Shown here piece by piece: positions 1-6,368 of a stretch of 9,524 nt of DNA (the stretch's first letter is position 1; each line of letters opens with the position of its first letter). The stretch is from Micrococcales bacterium UBA4448. Its GTDB lineage: Bacteria > Actinomycetota > Actinomycetes > Actinomycetales > Microbacteriaceae. The stretch covers positions 23,960-33,483 of the forward strand of contig DGPE01000048.1 in NCBI GenBank assembly GCA_002390305.1, read 5' to 3'. The translations under genes were made by a program, and so were the position numbers. Below the pieces are notes generated by a model. That model had not been told where the DNA came from. It saw only the letters and a list, made by a program, of their open reading frames with translations, and searched no databases.

Positions 1-2426
1 TGATCTTCCAGGCTCGCTGCCGAAGTGTCCGCTCCAAGCAACTCTGCCTTGGTCATAGTCATAAAGTCAGGGCTATCCATACGTACCTTTTTCCACCAGC
101 CCTCGAATGACCTAGTGGAAAAAACATCCAGTGGAATCCTGTTGTTGTAAAACCTGAAGACATCGTCTTCGTTTGCTGCCAATTGCGGAGAGCGTGCCCT
201 ATCGGCATCTGCTTCCATTTCCTGAAGCAACTCTTTGTTCTTTTTATCAAAGACCTGGTTTGAATCCCACTCGCCGTAGACAAGCGCGTGCCTAATAAAC
301 AGCTCGCGGCAGAAAAGTGGGTCTATCTTGGCGTATTGGACTTTTCTGCCTTGAACAATCGGCACCCCAAATAGGTTGACTTTCTCGAAGCCAATCACAG
401 CTCCTAGTTTTTTCTCCCAGTGCGGCTCGGTGACGCTTCTCTTGCAAAGATCCCCCGCGAGCTCTTCAGCCCAAGCAGGATCTATGGAGGCATTCACCCT
501 TGCAAAGAGCCTGCTGGTTTCAACAAGTTCAGCACTCATCATGGCCTCTGGTTGCTTTTTAGCTACGGCAGAACCGGGAAACACAAAGTATTTTTTGTTA
601 TTTGCACCCAGATAGACCTTGGGCTGCCTAACCGGTTTCCCGTTTTTCGCGACAGGTTTATCAACCACCTGCTGGATACCGATCTGACTCAGTAGCCCAG
701 CGAGAATCGCTCGGTGAATACCGTCTGGATCTTTTTGTCTCCCGGCAGCAACCAGACCCAGAGGTTTCGTAACTGACTTCAACTGCCGAACCAGATCCTG
801 CCACTCCCTGATGCGCATGTAGTTGAGAAACTCTGTCTTGCAGAGCCTTCTAAAGGCAGAAGACGAGAGCTTTGCCTGTTGGTCTTCGATGTGATTCCAG
901 AGATTTAGAAGCGTCAAGAAGTCGCTCGCCTCATCGTTGAACCTTGCATGCAGACGATCGGCAGCCTCACGCTTTTCAAGCGGGCGCTCTCTGGGGTCCT
1001 GGATCGTAAGGCCCGCAACAATTGCCATTACCTCGCGCACCAACCCTGGCTTCTTAGAAGCGATTAGCATTCTGGCAAAACGGGGTTCGATTGGAAGTTG
1101 AGAAAGCTGTTTTCCAATTTCGGTCAGTGCTATGGCTCCCGACTCTTCCTCAGTGATGCCACCCAGTTCCTTCAGAAGGCCAACTCCGTCTTTCACGCCC
1201 CTTGCGTCAGGTGGTTGCAAGAATGGAAACTTGCGAATATCCCCGAGGCCGCTGGCGGCAGCCTGCAATATGACCGCGGCAAGATTTGTCCTGAGGATTT
1301 CAGGGTCAGTGAATTCAGGCCGTGAGTCAAAGTCCTCTTTGGAATAGAGCCTGATGACTGTTCCGGCACTTGTTCGGCCTGCTCGGCCTGCCCTTTGATT
1401 CGCACTGGCTTGAGAAATTGCTTCGATTGGCAGTCGCTGGACCTTAGCCTTCGGGCTATAGCGTGAGATTCTGGCAGTGCCAGAATCGATGACGTATTTG
1501 ATGTTTGGGATGGTCAGGCTGGTTTCGGCAACGTTGGTTGCAAGAATCACCCTTCTGGTGACCCCGGGTTGCTTAGAAGTTTCAAAGACCCGGTGCTGTT
1601 CTGCAGAGCTAAGGCGCCCATAAAGCGGCAATACCTCGGTGGTTTTTGGAAGCAATCCACTGGAGATCTTGCCTGCGATGACATCCTGAGCATCCCGAAT
1701 CTCCGACTCACCAGAAAGAAACACCAGAGTGTCACCCTGCGGCTTGTCTGCAAGCTCGACCAGTGCCTGAACCACACCGTCGAGGTAATCATTGGCAAGC
1801 AGATCCTCATCAACATCCGAATTTCTAGAATCATCGCTGGCAACCTCGCGATAGAGAACTTCGATCGGATAGGTTCTGCCGCTAACTTCGATAATCGGTG
1901 CATCGTTGAAATGTTTTGAAAACGAACCCGGATCGATTGTGGCTGAGGTGATTATGAGCTTTAGATCCGGACGCTTTGGCAAAAGTTGCTTTAGATAACC
2001 CAAAAGAAAGTCAATGTTTAGTGATCGCTCATGAGCCTCATCGATGATGATCGTGTCATACCTGCGAAGTTCAATATCTCGCTGCAGTGCATTTAGCAAA
2101 ATGCCGTCAGTCATGACCTTGATCTTGGTTTGCTTGCTGGACTGATCAGTGAATCTGACTTGGTAACCAACAACCGCTCCCAATTCAACCTCAAGCTCCT
2201 CGGCAATGCGCTCGGCAACAGACCTGGCGGCGATTCGTCTTGGTTGTGTATGAGCGATGGACTTTCGGCCGATTTCCAGGCACATCTTCGGAAGCTGAGT
2301 GGTCTTTCCAGATCCGGTCGCGCCGGCCAAAATAACAACCTGGTTTGCCTCAAGTGCCGCAAGTATCTCCGGTCGTTTTTCAACGACAGGAAGGTCCTCT
2401 GGGTAGTTAAAGCTCAAGTTGCTCAT
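1..2426 (-). CDS. hrpA: ATP-dependent RNA helicase HrpA, DEAH box (N-terminal 808 residues; 3' end outside window)
   Basis: A cytoplasmic DEAH-box helicase that unwinds RNA with NTP hydrolysis. In E. coli, HrpA is linked to mRNA processing and stalled ribosomes. Seen here: Walker A GATGSGKT at residues 35-42, DEAH at 129-132, SAT at 161-163, TNVAETSLTIP at 297-307 and motif VI QRAGRAGR at 344-351. These are followed by the helicase-associated region and the start of the long C-terminal part typical of HrpA (full length about 1,300 residues), so roughly 60% of the protein is present. The frame is open to the left edge with no frameshift. The start is fixed: ATG at 2426 is directly preceded by an in-frame TGA (2427-2429). 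Only a weak GGA lies upstream of it. The gene follows the aminotransferase on the same strand after 155 bp. The N-terminus is shorter than in E. coli. HrpB is less likely, because the C-terminal half resembles HrpA. Confidence 0.96.
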   Translation of the reverse strand, partial: MSNLSFNYPEDLPVVEKRPEILAALEANQVVILAGATGSGKTTQLPKMCLEIGRKSIAHTQPRRIAARSVAERIAEELEVELGAVVGYQVRFTDQSSKQTKIKVMTDGILLNALQRDIELRRYDTIIIDEAHERSLNIDFLLGYLKQLLPKRPDLKLIITSATIDPGSFSKHFNDAPIIEVSGRTYPIEVLYREVASDDSRNSDVDEDLLANDYLDGVVQALVELADKPQGDTLVFLSGESEIRDAQDVIAGKISSGLLPKTTEVLPLYGRLSSAEQHRVFETSKQPGVTRRVILATNVAETSLTIPNIKYVIDSGTARISRYSPKAKVQRLPIEAISQASANQRAGRAGRTSAGTVIRLYSKEDFDSRPEFTDPEILRTNLAAVILQAAASGLGDIRKFPFLQPPDARGVKDGVGLLKELGGITEEESGAIALTEIGKQLSQLPIEPRFARMLIASKKPGLVREVMAIVAGLTIQDPRERPLEKREAADRLHARFNDEASDFLTLLNLWNHIEDQQAKLSSSAFRRLCKTEFLNYMRIREWQDLVRQLKSVTKPLGLVAAGRQKDPDGIHRAILAGLLSQIGIQQVVDKPVAKNGKPVRQPKVYLGANNKKYFVFPGSAVAKKQPEAMMSAELVETSRLFARVNASIDPAWAEELAGDLCKRSVTEPHWEKKLGAVIGFEKVNLFGVPIVQGRKVQYAKIDPLFCRELFIRHALVYGEWDSNQVFDKKNKELLQEMEADADRARSPQLAANEDDVFRFYNNRIPLDVFSTRSFEGWWKKVRMDSPDFMTMTKAELLGADTSAASLED

Positions 2427-2581
2427 TCATCCAATGTTAGATGAGCGCGCTATCAACTTTTGTCCCTGAATAGCTCAACTTCAGACATCAAAGCCGAGCA
2501 GGCGAAGTGAGGAAAGAAATTAGTTCCGAGCGTTTCGAGAATCTTCAGTCGCGACCGCTTCCGGCACTTCCGATTCTGCGC

Positions 2582-3988
2582 CTAAGAGCGAAGAGCTTTG
2601 GCTAGCTCTTCGGTGCTCCGAACCATTTTGTCCATATCCTTCTGAGTGTGGGCAAGTGAGACCAGCCACTGCTCGTCAAGACCAGGAGGGGTGAGAACCC
2701 CACGGTTTAGACCCCAGAGCCATGCAAGCTCAGCTGTTTCGAAATCAGTCGCTTTATAGTCACGATAATTTCTAACTGCTTCCGGTGACCAAATCAATGC
2801 GCCCTTCACTCCGAGCCCGATGGTGTGGGCCGGAAGGTCATACTTGACAATAATCTCATCCAATTTCGCAAGCGTTGCATTGTTAATCGCTTCTGCAGAA
2901 GCAAGTGCCTCCGGTGTGCAAATTTCATCAACCGCCTCTGCCGCAGCCATCACCAAGGGGTTACCGTTATAGGTTCCAAAGTGAGCCATCCGATTGTCGA
3001 CTACAGCATCCATGTATTCCTGCTTGCCGCCAAAGGCAGCCAATGGAAAACCGCCACCAATGCTCTTTGCAAGCGTAATCAGATCGGGAGTGACACCAAT
3101 TCTGGCAGCAGCCCCTGCAACACCGGCGGTCAAACCAGTCTTTACTTCGTCAAAAATCAGGGCGACATCATATTCATCGCAGAGTTCTCTGACTGCTTTG
3201 AGGTAACCCTCGTCCGGCAGGATAATTGACAGGTTCTCAATCACCGGCTCGATCATAAAGCAAGCGATTTTCTCGCTGTGGTCCCTCATGATTTCTTCGA
3301 GTCGCTCCAAGTTGTTATAAGGAACGACCCAGACATCTCCAGCCTCAACATCAGGTGGAACCTGTGCGGTTGGTGCTTCAGCATGTCCCGCATCATCCAG
3401 GTGAGGCTTAACAGAGACCTGAAGCGGGTCGTAGCCACCGTGGTAGCCACCTTCAATCTTGATAACACCGTTCTTCTTCTTGACGGCTCTTGCGGTCCTG
3501 ATCGCATACATCGTCGACTCGGTTCCGGAGTTTGTGAACCGGAGCATGTCCAGCTTGAAACGTCGCTGGAATTTCTCGGCCACGTCTGTGGCGGTTGGAG
3601 AAGGTGTCACAAACAGCGTGCCAGTGGAACGAATCGCCTTCTTTACCTTTCGCATCACCTTCGGGTTTAGGTGGCCAACGAGCATGGCTCCAAAGCCCAT
3701 GGACATATCCAGAAGCTTTCGACCATCTACGTCCGTGAGGTATGCGCCCTTAGCCGAGACTATTGAAATGGGGTATGGGTCCCAGTGTTGAAAGCTTGAG
3801 GTAACTCCCAGCGGAAGCACCTTGCTAGCTTTCAAGTTATGTTCACCCGAAGCTTTGGTAGTTGCCTCGAACATTGCCCACTCTTGGGCTAGTAGCTCTG
3901 CAACTCGCTTTGGATCAACTGGTTTTGATGTTTTCGGTATATTTCGCCATCCGGCAGAATCATGCTTTGACGTCAATGTCGCGGGCAC
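2582..3988 (-). CDS. Class III PLP-dependent aminotransferase, glutamate-1-semialdehyde aminomutase-like
   Basis: A fold-type I, class III aminotransferase of 468 residues. Residue numbers are from the GTG at 3988. Seen: the PLP-phosphate loop NSGTES (153-158), YHGGYD (182-187, like the YHGH segment of GSA aminomutase), the cofactor Asp in IFDEV (D280), and the Schiff-base lysine in TLAKSIGGG (K308). The closest family by motif is glutamate-1-semialdehyde 2,1-aminomutase (HemL). However, the protein has an extra ~50-residue N-terminus, is about 40 residues longer than HemL, and has no heme gene next to it. The substrate is therefore unassigned; an aminotransferase acting on an amino acid or amine is equally possible. 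Start choice: the longest frame opens at GTG 3997, but that codon overlaps the Shine-Dalgarno AAGGAG. GTG 3988 lies 8 nt downstream of it and is preferred. A 20-bp palindrome sits just upstream of the ribosome-binding site. Confidence 0.9.
   Translation of the reverse strand: MPATLTSKHDSAGWRNIPKTSKPVDPKRVAELLAQEWAMFEATTKASGEHNLKASKVLPLGVTSSFQHWDPYPISIVSAKGAYLTDVDGRKLLDMSMGFGAMLVGHLNPKVMRKVKKAIRSTGTLFVTPSPTATDVAEKFQRRFKLDMLRFTNSGTESTMYAIRTARAVKKKNGVIKIEGGYHGGYDPLQVSVKPHLDDAGHAEAPTAQVPPDVEAGDVWVVPYNNLERLEEIMRDHSEKIACFMIEPVIENLSIILPDEGYLKAVRELCDEYDVALIFDEVKTGLTAGVAGAAARIGVTPDLITLAKSIGGGFPLAAFGGKQEYMDAVVDNRMAHFGTYNGNPLVMAAAEAVDEICTPEALASAEAINNATLAKLDEIIVKYDLPAHTIGLGVKGALIWSPEAVRNYRDYKATDFETAELAWLWGLNRGVLTPPGLDEQWLVSLAHTQKDMDKMVRSTEELAKALRS
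2586..2618 (-). repeat. Inverted repeat / hairpin across the aminotransferase 3' end
   Basis: The plus strand reads CGAAGAGCT (2589-2597), a 6-nt loop, then AGCTCTTCG (2604-2612): a perfect 9-bp inverted repeat. A further GAGC/GCTC pairing (2586-2589 with 2615-2618) replaces the outermost pair if a 3-nt bulge is allowed. It lies in the last codons, 2 nt from the stop. No U-run follows on the minus strand, so it is not a classic intrinsic terminator. It could protect the transcript 3' end, act in Rho-type termination, or be a by-product of the Leu-Ala-Lys-Ala-Leu codons. Confidence 0.5.
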
Positions 3989-3996
3989 GGGTATCA

Positions 3997-4002
3997 CTCC
4001 TT
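3997..4002 (-). promoter_or_regulatory. Shine-Dalgarno AAGGAG of the aminotransferase gene
   Basis: The minus strand reads AAGGAG, followed by 8 nt and then GTG at 3988. The upstream in-frame GTG at 3997 overlaps this motif and could not use it, so the site decides the start in favour of 3988. Confidence 0.75.
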
Positions 4003-4008
4003 TTTGAT

Positions 4009-4028
4009 CCTTGGAAGAGTTTCCAAGG
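4009..4028. repeat. Perfect 20-bp palindrome upstream of the aminotransferase gene (candidate operator or leader hairpin)
   Basis: CCTTGGAA, GAGT, TTCCAAGG: 8-bp perfect arms around a 4-nt centre. It ends 6 bp from the Shine-Dalgarno of the aminotransferase gene, in a 100-bp gap. Neither side carries a T-run in the terminator position, so an intrinsic terminator is unlikely. The symmetry and position fit a binding site for a dimeric repressor, or a hairpin in the 5' leader that affects translation. I cannot name the regulator. Confidence 0.6.
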
Positions 4029-4088
4029 AATGTGACTGCCCTCAGCCTATGCCATCGTTCGGAAAATTTCTTATGAATACGAGCTCGG

Positions 4089-4574
4089 CTAGTTGCCCCA
4101 CTCGGTTGGAGAGCCCAGAGACAAGAGAACCGAAAAAAGCGCTATCACAAAAACAATTAGTGACAGCACGAATAGTTTTGGACGGTTTATAAACCAGCGG
4201 AAAAGTCGATCAATTGAGGTCTTATCTCTTGGGTCTTTACTCTGTTCCAGCCGCCAAAGACCTTCAAGCATTTTTCTTTTGTTCAACCATTTTTCAAAAG
4301 GTATTGTCGCGAAAGGAACAATTGCCAGCATCACGCCCAGAGATGTCTGCATCATGCCCCAGCGGTTGTTCACTCCAACAAGTGCAGCCGTCGTTGCGTA
4401 GCTCAAAAACATAAAACCATGGGTGGCCCCAACAACGGTAATAAGTATTGGAGGCGTTTCTAGTAGCGTCCTGGCTATCAGTCCAGAAATGAGAAGCCCC
4501 CAGGTGATCGCCTCGCCAAGGGCGAAATAGGAGAACAAGTTTTTTGGAGAAAAAGACTCAGATTGTTTTTTCAT
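4089..4574 (-). CDS. DUF3817 family integral membrane protein
   Basis: A 161-residue protein that matches DUF3817 by its pattern: an N-terminal FSYFALGEAITWGLL segment, a central VVGATHGFMFLSY (His at 52), and a third hydrophobic stretch around residues 74-93 ending in PFEKWL. The family's function is unknown; members are small membrane proteins common in actinobacteria. Hydrophobic segments lie near 13-35, 43-67 and 74-93, with a fourth at about 134-152. The fourth lies in a C-terminal extension (after about residue 97) that is charged and then hydrophobic; usual family members are nearer 100-115 residues. ATG 4574 has no Shine-Dalgarno but has a TAATCT box 9 nt upstream, which would suit a leaderless or nearly leaderless message. 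The gene is divergent from the YdcZ-type transporter across 97 bp and lies 100 bp upstream of the co-oriented aminotransferase. Confidence 0.85.
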   Translation of the reverse strand: MKKQSESFSPKNLFSYFALGEAITWGLLISGLIARTLLETPPILITVVGATHGFMFLSYATTAALVGVNNRWGMMQTSLGVMLAIVPFATIPFEKWLNKRKMLEGLWRLEQSKDPRDKTSIDRLFRWFINRPKLFVLSLIVFVIALFSVLLSLGSPTEWGN

Positions 4575-4583
4575 AGTGCTAAA

Positions 4584-4589
4584 AGATTA
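4584..4589 (-). promoter_or_regulatory. Candidate -10 element for the DUF3817 gene
   Basis: TAATCT on the minus strand ends 9 nt before ATG 4574. No convincing -35 hexamer is found 16-19 bp upstream. With no ribosome-binding site visible, transcription starting at or within two or three bases of the ATG is the simplest reading. Weak evidence. Confidence 0.3.
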
Positions 4590-4611
4590 GCTGACGGAAC
4601 TAGACTGCATC

Positions 4612-4639
4612 GGTGCCAGAACATTCACTGGTGCCCAGA
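4612..4639. repeat. Pair of direct repeats GGTGCC(C)AGA in a divergent intergenic region
   Basis: GGTGCCAGA (4612-4620) and GGTGCCCAGA (4630-4639) are repeated with an 18-bp period, between the divergently transcribed DUF3817 and YdcZ-type genes. The position suits a regulator binding in tandem, but two short copies may be chance. Confidence 0.35.
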
Positions 4640-4671
4640 CAATTTGATCTGCAGCCCGCAACCAAAATCAG

Positions 4672-5598
4672 GTGCGTACATTGAAACTTAGAATTCCAAC
4701 ATCGGTAGCAATAGCTCTGAGTGTTTTCGCCGGGGCACTTATTGCCGTTCAATCGCAGGTCAATGGGGAACTTGCGATTGCTCTAAACGATGGGCTGTTT
4801 GCGGCATTACTTTCTTTTGGAATCGGAACCGTACTGGTTGCAGTTCCATTCTTTATCAGCAAGAACGAGCGAATAAAGCTCTTTGTCGCAACCAAAGCAC
4901 TGGGACGAGGAGTACCCATATGGCTGACTTTCGGTGGTTTCTTCGGAGCTTTCTTTGTAATGATGCAAGGGCTGGTTGCGCCTGAAATAGGCGTCACCCT
5001 GTTCACGTTGGCAATTGTTTCTGGTCAGGCAGCAGCAGCCCTGATGGTCGACTCGCTTGGGCTCTTGGGCCTTACCAAACGTAAGCTTTCGGTGGCCAGG
5101 TTGCTTGGAGCCGCGATCGCGATTATCGGCCTCGTGCTCTCGTCTGGACTTGGAGTCACTGAAGTTAGCGGATTGATTGTCTTGCCGTTTATAGCCGGCT
5201 TTGGTTCCGGCTTTCAGCAGGGTTTCAGCGGCAAATTGGCAACAGTCACCGACTCAGTTCTAATCTCAACTTTCATCAACTTTGTGACTGGCACCGCGCT
5301 TATTGCCGCAGTTATGTTTACCCTCCAAGGTTTGCCGGATCTTTCCGAAGGCCTCCCGACAAACCCATTTCTCTACCTTGGTGGGCTGGTTGGCGGAATC
5401 TTTATCTTTATTCAGATCCTGGTTGTTAGGCAGATTGGGGTACTAGCTCTGGGGTTATCACTCTTGCTCGGACAGGTTGTGACAGCGCTAATTTTTGATT
5501 TAGTAGCGCCCATTACAGAAGCGAACTTTGGCCCGCTAACTTATGTCGGCGTTCTGCTGGTGGTTGCCGGTTCGGCACTGGTGGCAATCAAGCGGTAG
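4672..5598 (+). CDS. DMT superfamily transporter, YdcZ type with two DUF606 repeats
   Basis: An integral membrane protein of 308 residues with about ten hydrophobic segments. It is an internal duplication: GGFFGAFFVMMQGLVAPEIG (88-107) followed by a TLAIVSGQAAAALMVD segment in the first half is echoed by GGLVGGIFIFIQILVVRQIG and SLLLGQVVTALIFD in the second half. This is the two-domain DUF606 (YdcZ) form common in actinobacteria, within the drug/metabolite transporter superfamily. Substrate and direction are unknown for the family; export of a small metabolite is the usual guess. Start: GTG 4672 gives the longest frame but has no Shine-Dalgarno. TTG 4681 has AGGTG 6 nt upstream and is a real alternative, shortening the protein by three residues. 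No start codon exists further upstream before an in-frame TGA at 4645. It converges on the orphan regulator with a 52-bp gap and no clear terminator. Confidence 0.88.
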   Translation: MRTLKLRIPTSVAIALSVFAGALIAVQSQVNGELAIALNDGLFAALLSFGIGTVLVAVPFFISKNERIKLFVATKALGRGVPIWLTFGGFFGAFFVMMQGLVAPEIGVTLFTLAIVSGQAAAALMVDSLGLLGLTKRKLSVARLLGAAIAIIGLVLSSGLGVTEVSGLIVLPFIAGFGSGFQQGFSGKLATVTDSVLISTFINFVTGTALIAAVMFTLQGLPDLSEGLPTNPFLYLGGLVGGIFIFIQILVVRQIGVLALGLSLLLGQVVTALIFDLVAPITEANFGPLTYVGVLLVVAGSALVAIKR

Positions 5599-5650
5599 CC
5601 CAAAAATCAAATGACTTGCAGGGAGTTTTAGGCTTTTCGAGAATCCCCTT

Positions 5651-6271
5651 CTAGAGCTTTTCGATTAGCACGTCCGGGTGCTCATCAAATCGGTAGCCAA
5701 GGCCTCTGACCGTTCTGATTACATCTTCGTAGCCTGATATCTTCACCCTGAGCCTGCGAACATGAACATCAATGGTTCTGGCATTTGGTGTGGTCTCACC
5801 GCATCGCTCAGAAATATCAGCGATTTGCTGACGGCTTATGGTTTCGCCCGTGTTTTCAATCAAGAAGGCAAAAAGTTCAAACTCTTTGCAGGTCAAAGAC
5901 GCATTCTTGCCATCGACAAACAGACGTCTGCGAGTCAGGTCAACTACCAGTCCCTTGGCTGCGGTTTTCTCGATTGCCTGGGGTGGGATTGTTCCATTCA
6001 CAGCCCTGGGTTCCTTTAGGGCTAGGCGGGTAATTTCTAGGTTGCTTCCCGCTGTCGCTGCTGGGGCAAGTGCAATTGCGGCGTAGGTGGCGTGTGCTTT
6101 TTCTGGAACCAGGTTCGAGATGGTCTGCTTTAGTGAAGCGGCTATTTCAGCAAGGGAAGTCCCAGCTGCCCGGGCTTCCTCCTCGGAAATCCCTACGTAA
6201 AGAGCGAAGCCTTTGGCTACGGTTGAGGTTTTTACTGGTGCTGTTGCTGGTGAAAGAGTTGAAGTGGTCAT
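5651..6271 (-). CDS. Orphan winged-helix (OmpR/PhoB-type) transcriptional regulator without receiver domain
   Basis: A 206-residue protein. Residues about 106-196 form a complete OmpR/PhoB-type winged helix: the LTCKEFELFAFLIENTGETISR segment, the recognition region TIDVHVRRLRVKI (167-179) and the wing RTVRGLGYRF (186-195). The N-terminal ~100 residues are not a receiver domain: there is no acidic pocket, phospho-Asp context or conserved Lys. They start with a Thr/Ala/Pro-rich stretch, then a small alpha/beta-looking segment (KGFALYVGISEEEARAAGTS, residues 20-39, and later TYAAIALAP and LEITRLAL). I do not recognise this N-terminus as a named domain. It probably binds DNA constitutively or in response to an unknown ligand. 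Start ATG 6271 has AAAGGA 8 nt upstream (6280-6285). The gene is preceded by a ~185-nt structured leader containing a Cys/Met-rich small frame, so regulation through that leader is likely. Confidence 0.88.
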   Translation of the reverse strand: MTTSTLSPATAPVKTSTVAKGFALYVGISEEEARAAGTSLAEIAASLKQTISNLVPEKAHATYAAIALAPAATAGSNLEITRLALKEPRAVNGTIPPQAIEKTAAKGLVVDLTRRRLFVDGKNASLTCKEFELFAFLIENTGETISRQQIADISERCGETTPNARTIDVHVRRLRVKISGYEDVIRTVRGLGYRFDEHPDVLIEKL

Positions 6272-6310
6272 TATTGGAGTCCTTTATTGGCAGATGTGCG
6301 TTCGATTAGT

Positions 6311-6325
6311 GCACGAATCACGTGC
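6311..6325 (-). other. Leader hairpin GCACG/CGTGC upstream of the orphan regulator
   Basis: The minus strand reads GCACG, TGATT, CGTGC: a 5-bp stem with a 5-nt loop, 26 nt upstream of the regulator's Shine-Dalgarno. Its 5' arm lies in GCACGTG (6319-6325), which is complementary to GCACGTGC (6378-6385) inside the small leader frame, so the two structures would exclude each other. No U-run follows. Confidence 0.4.
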
Positions 6326-6368
6326 GTTTGTCGGGGTGCTGGTGCCTAGGAGCTAAATCTGGTGCTAA

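Noticed and set aside
1569..1919. Long open plus-strand frame opposite hrpA
   Set aside because: It is antisense to the conserved helicase core, has no family resemblance and no ribosome-binding site, and is a shadow of the hrpA codon pattern. Other long frames opposite hrpA and the aminotransferase (for example 3278-3670) are the same.
2427..2581. Possible intrinsic terminator or promoter between the aminotransferase and hrpA genes
   Set aside because: I looked for a GC-rich stem with a T-run and found only short 4-5-bp pairings. A TTGAGC element with a 17-bp spacer exists, but the matching -10 is too poor (2 of 6) to report.
5599..5650. Bidirectional terminator between the convergent YdcZ and regulator genes
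   Set aside because: Only a 4-bp GGGA/TCCC pairing with a large loop and scattered T-runs. The repeated GCTTTTCGA (about 5632 and 5657) is direct, not inverted.
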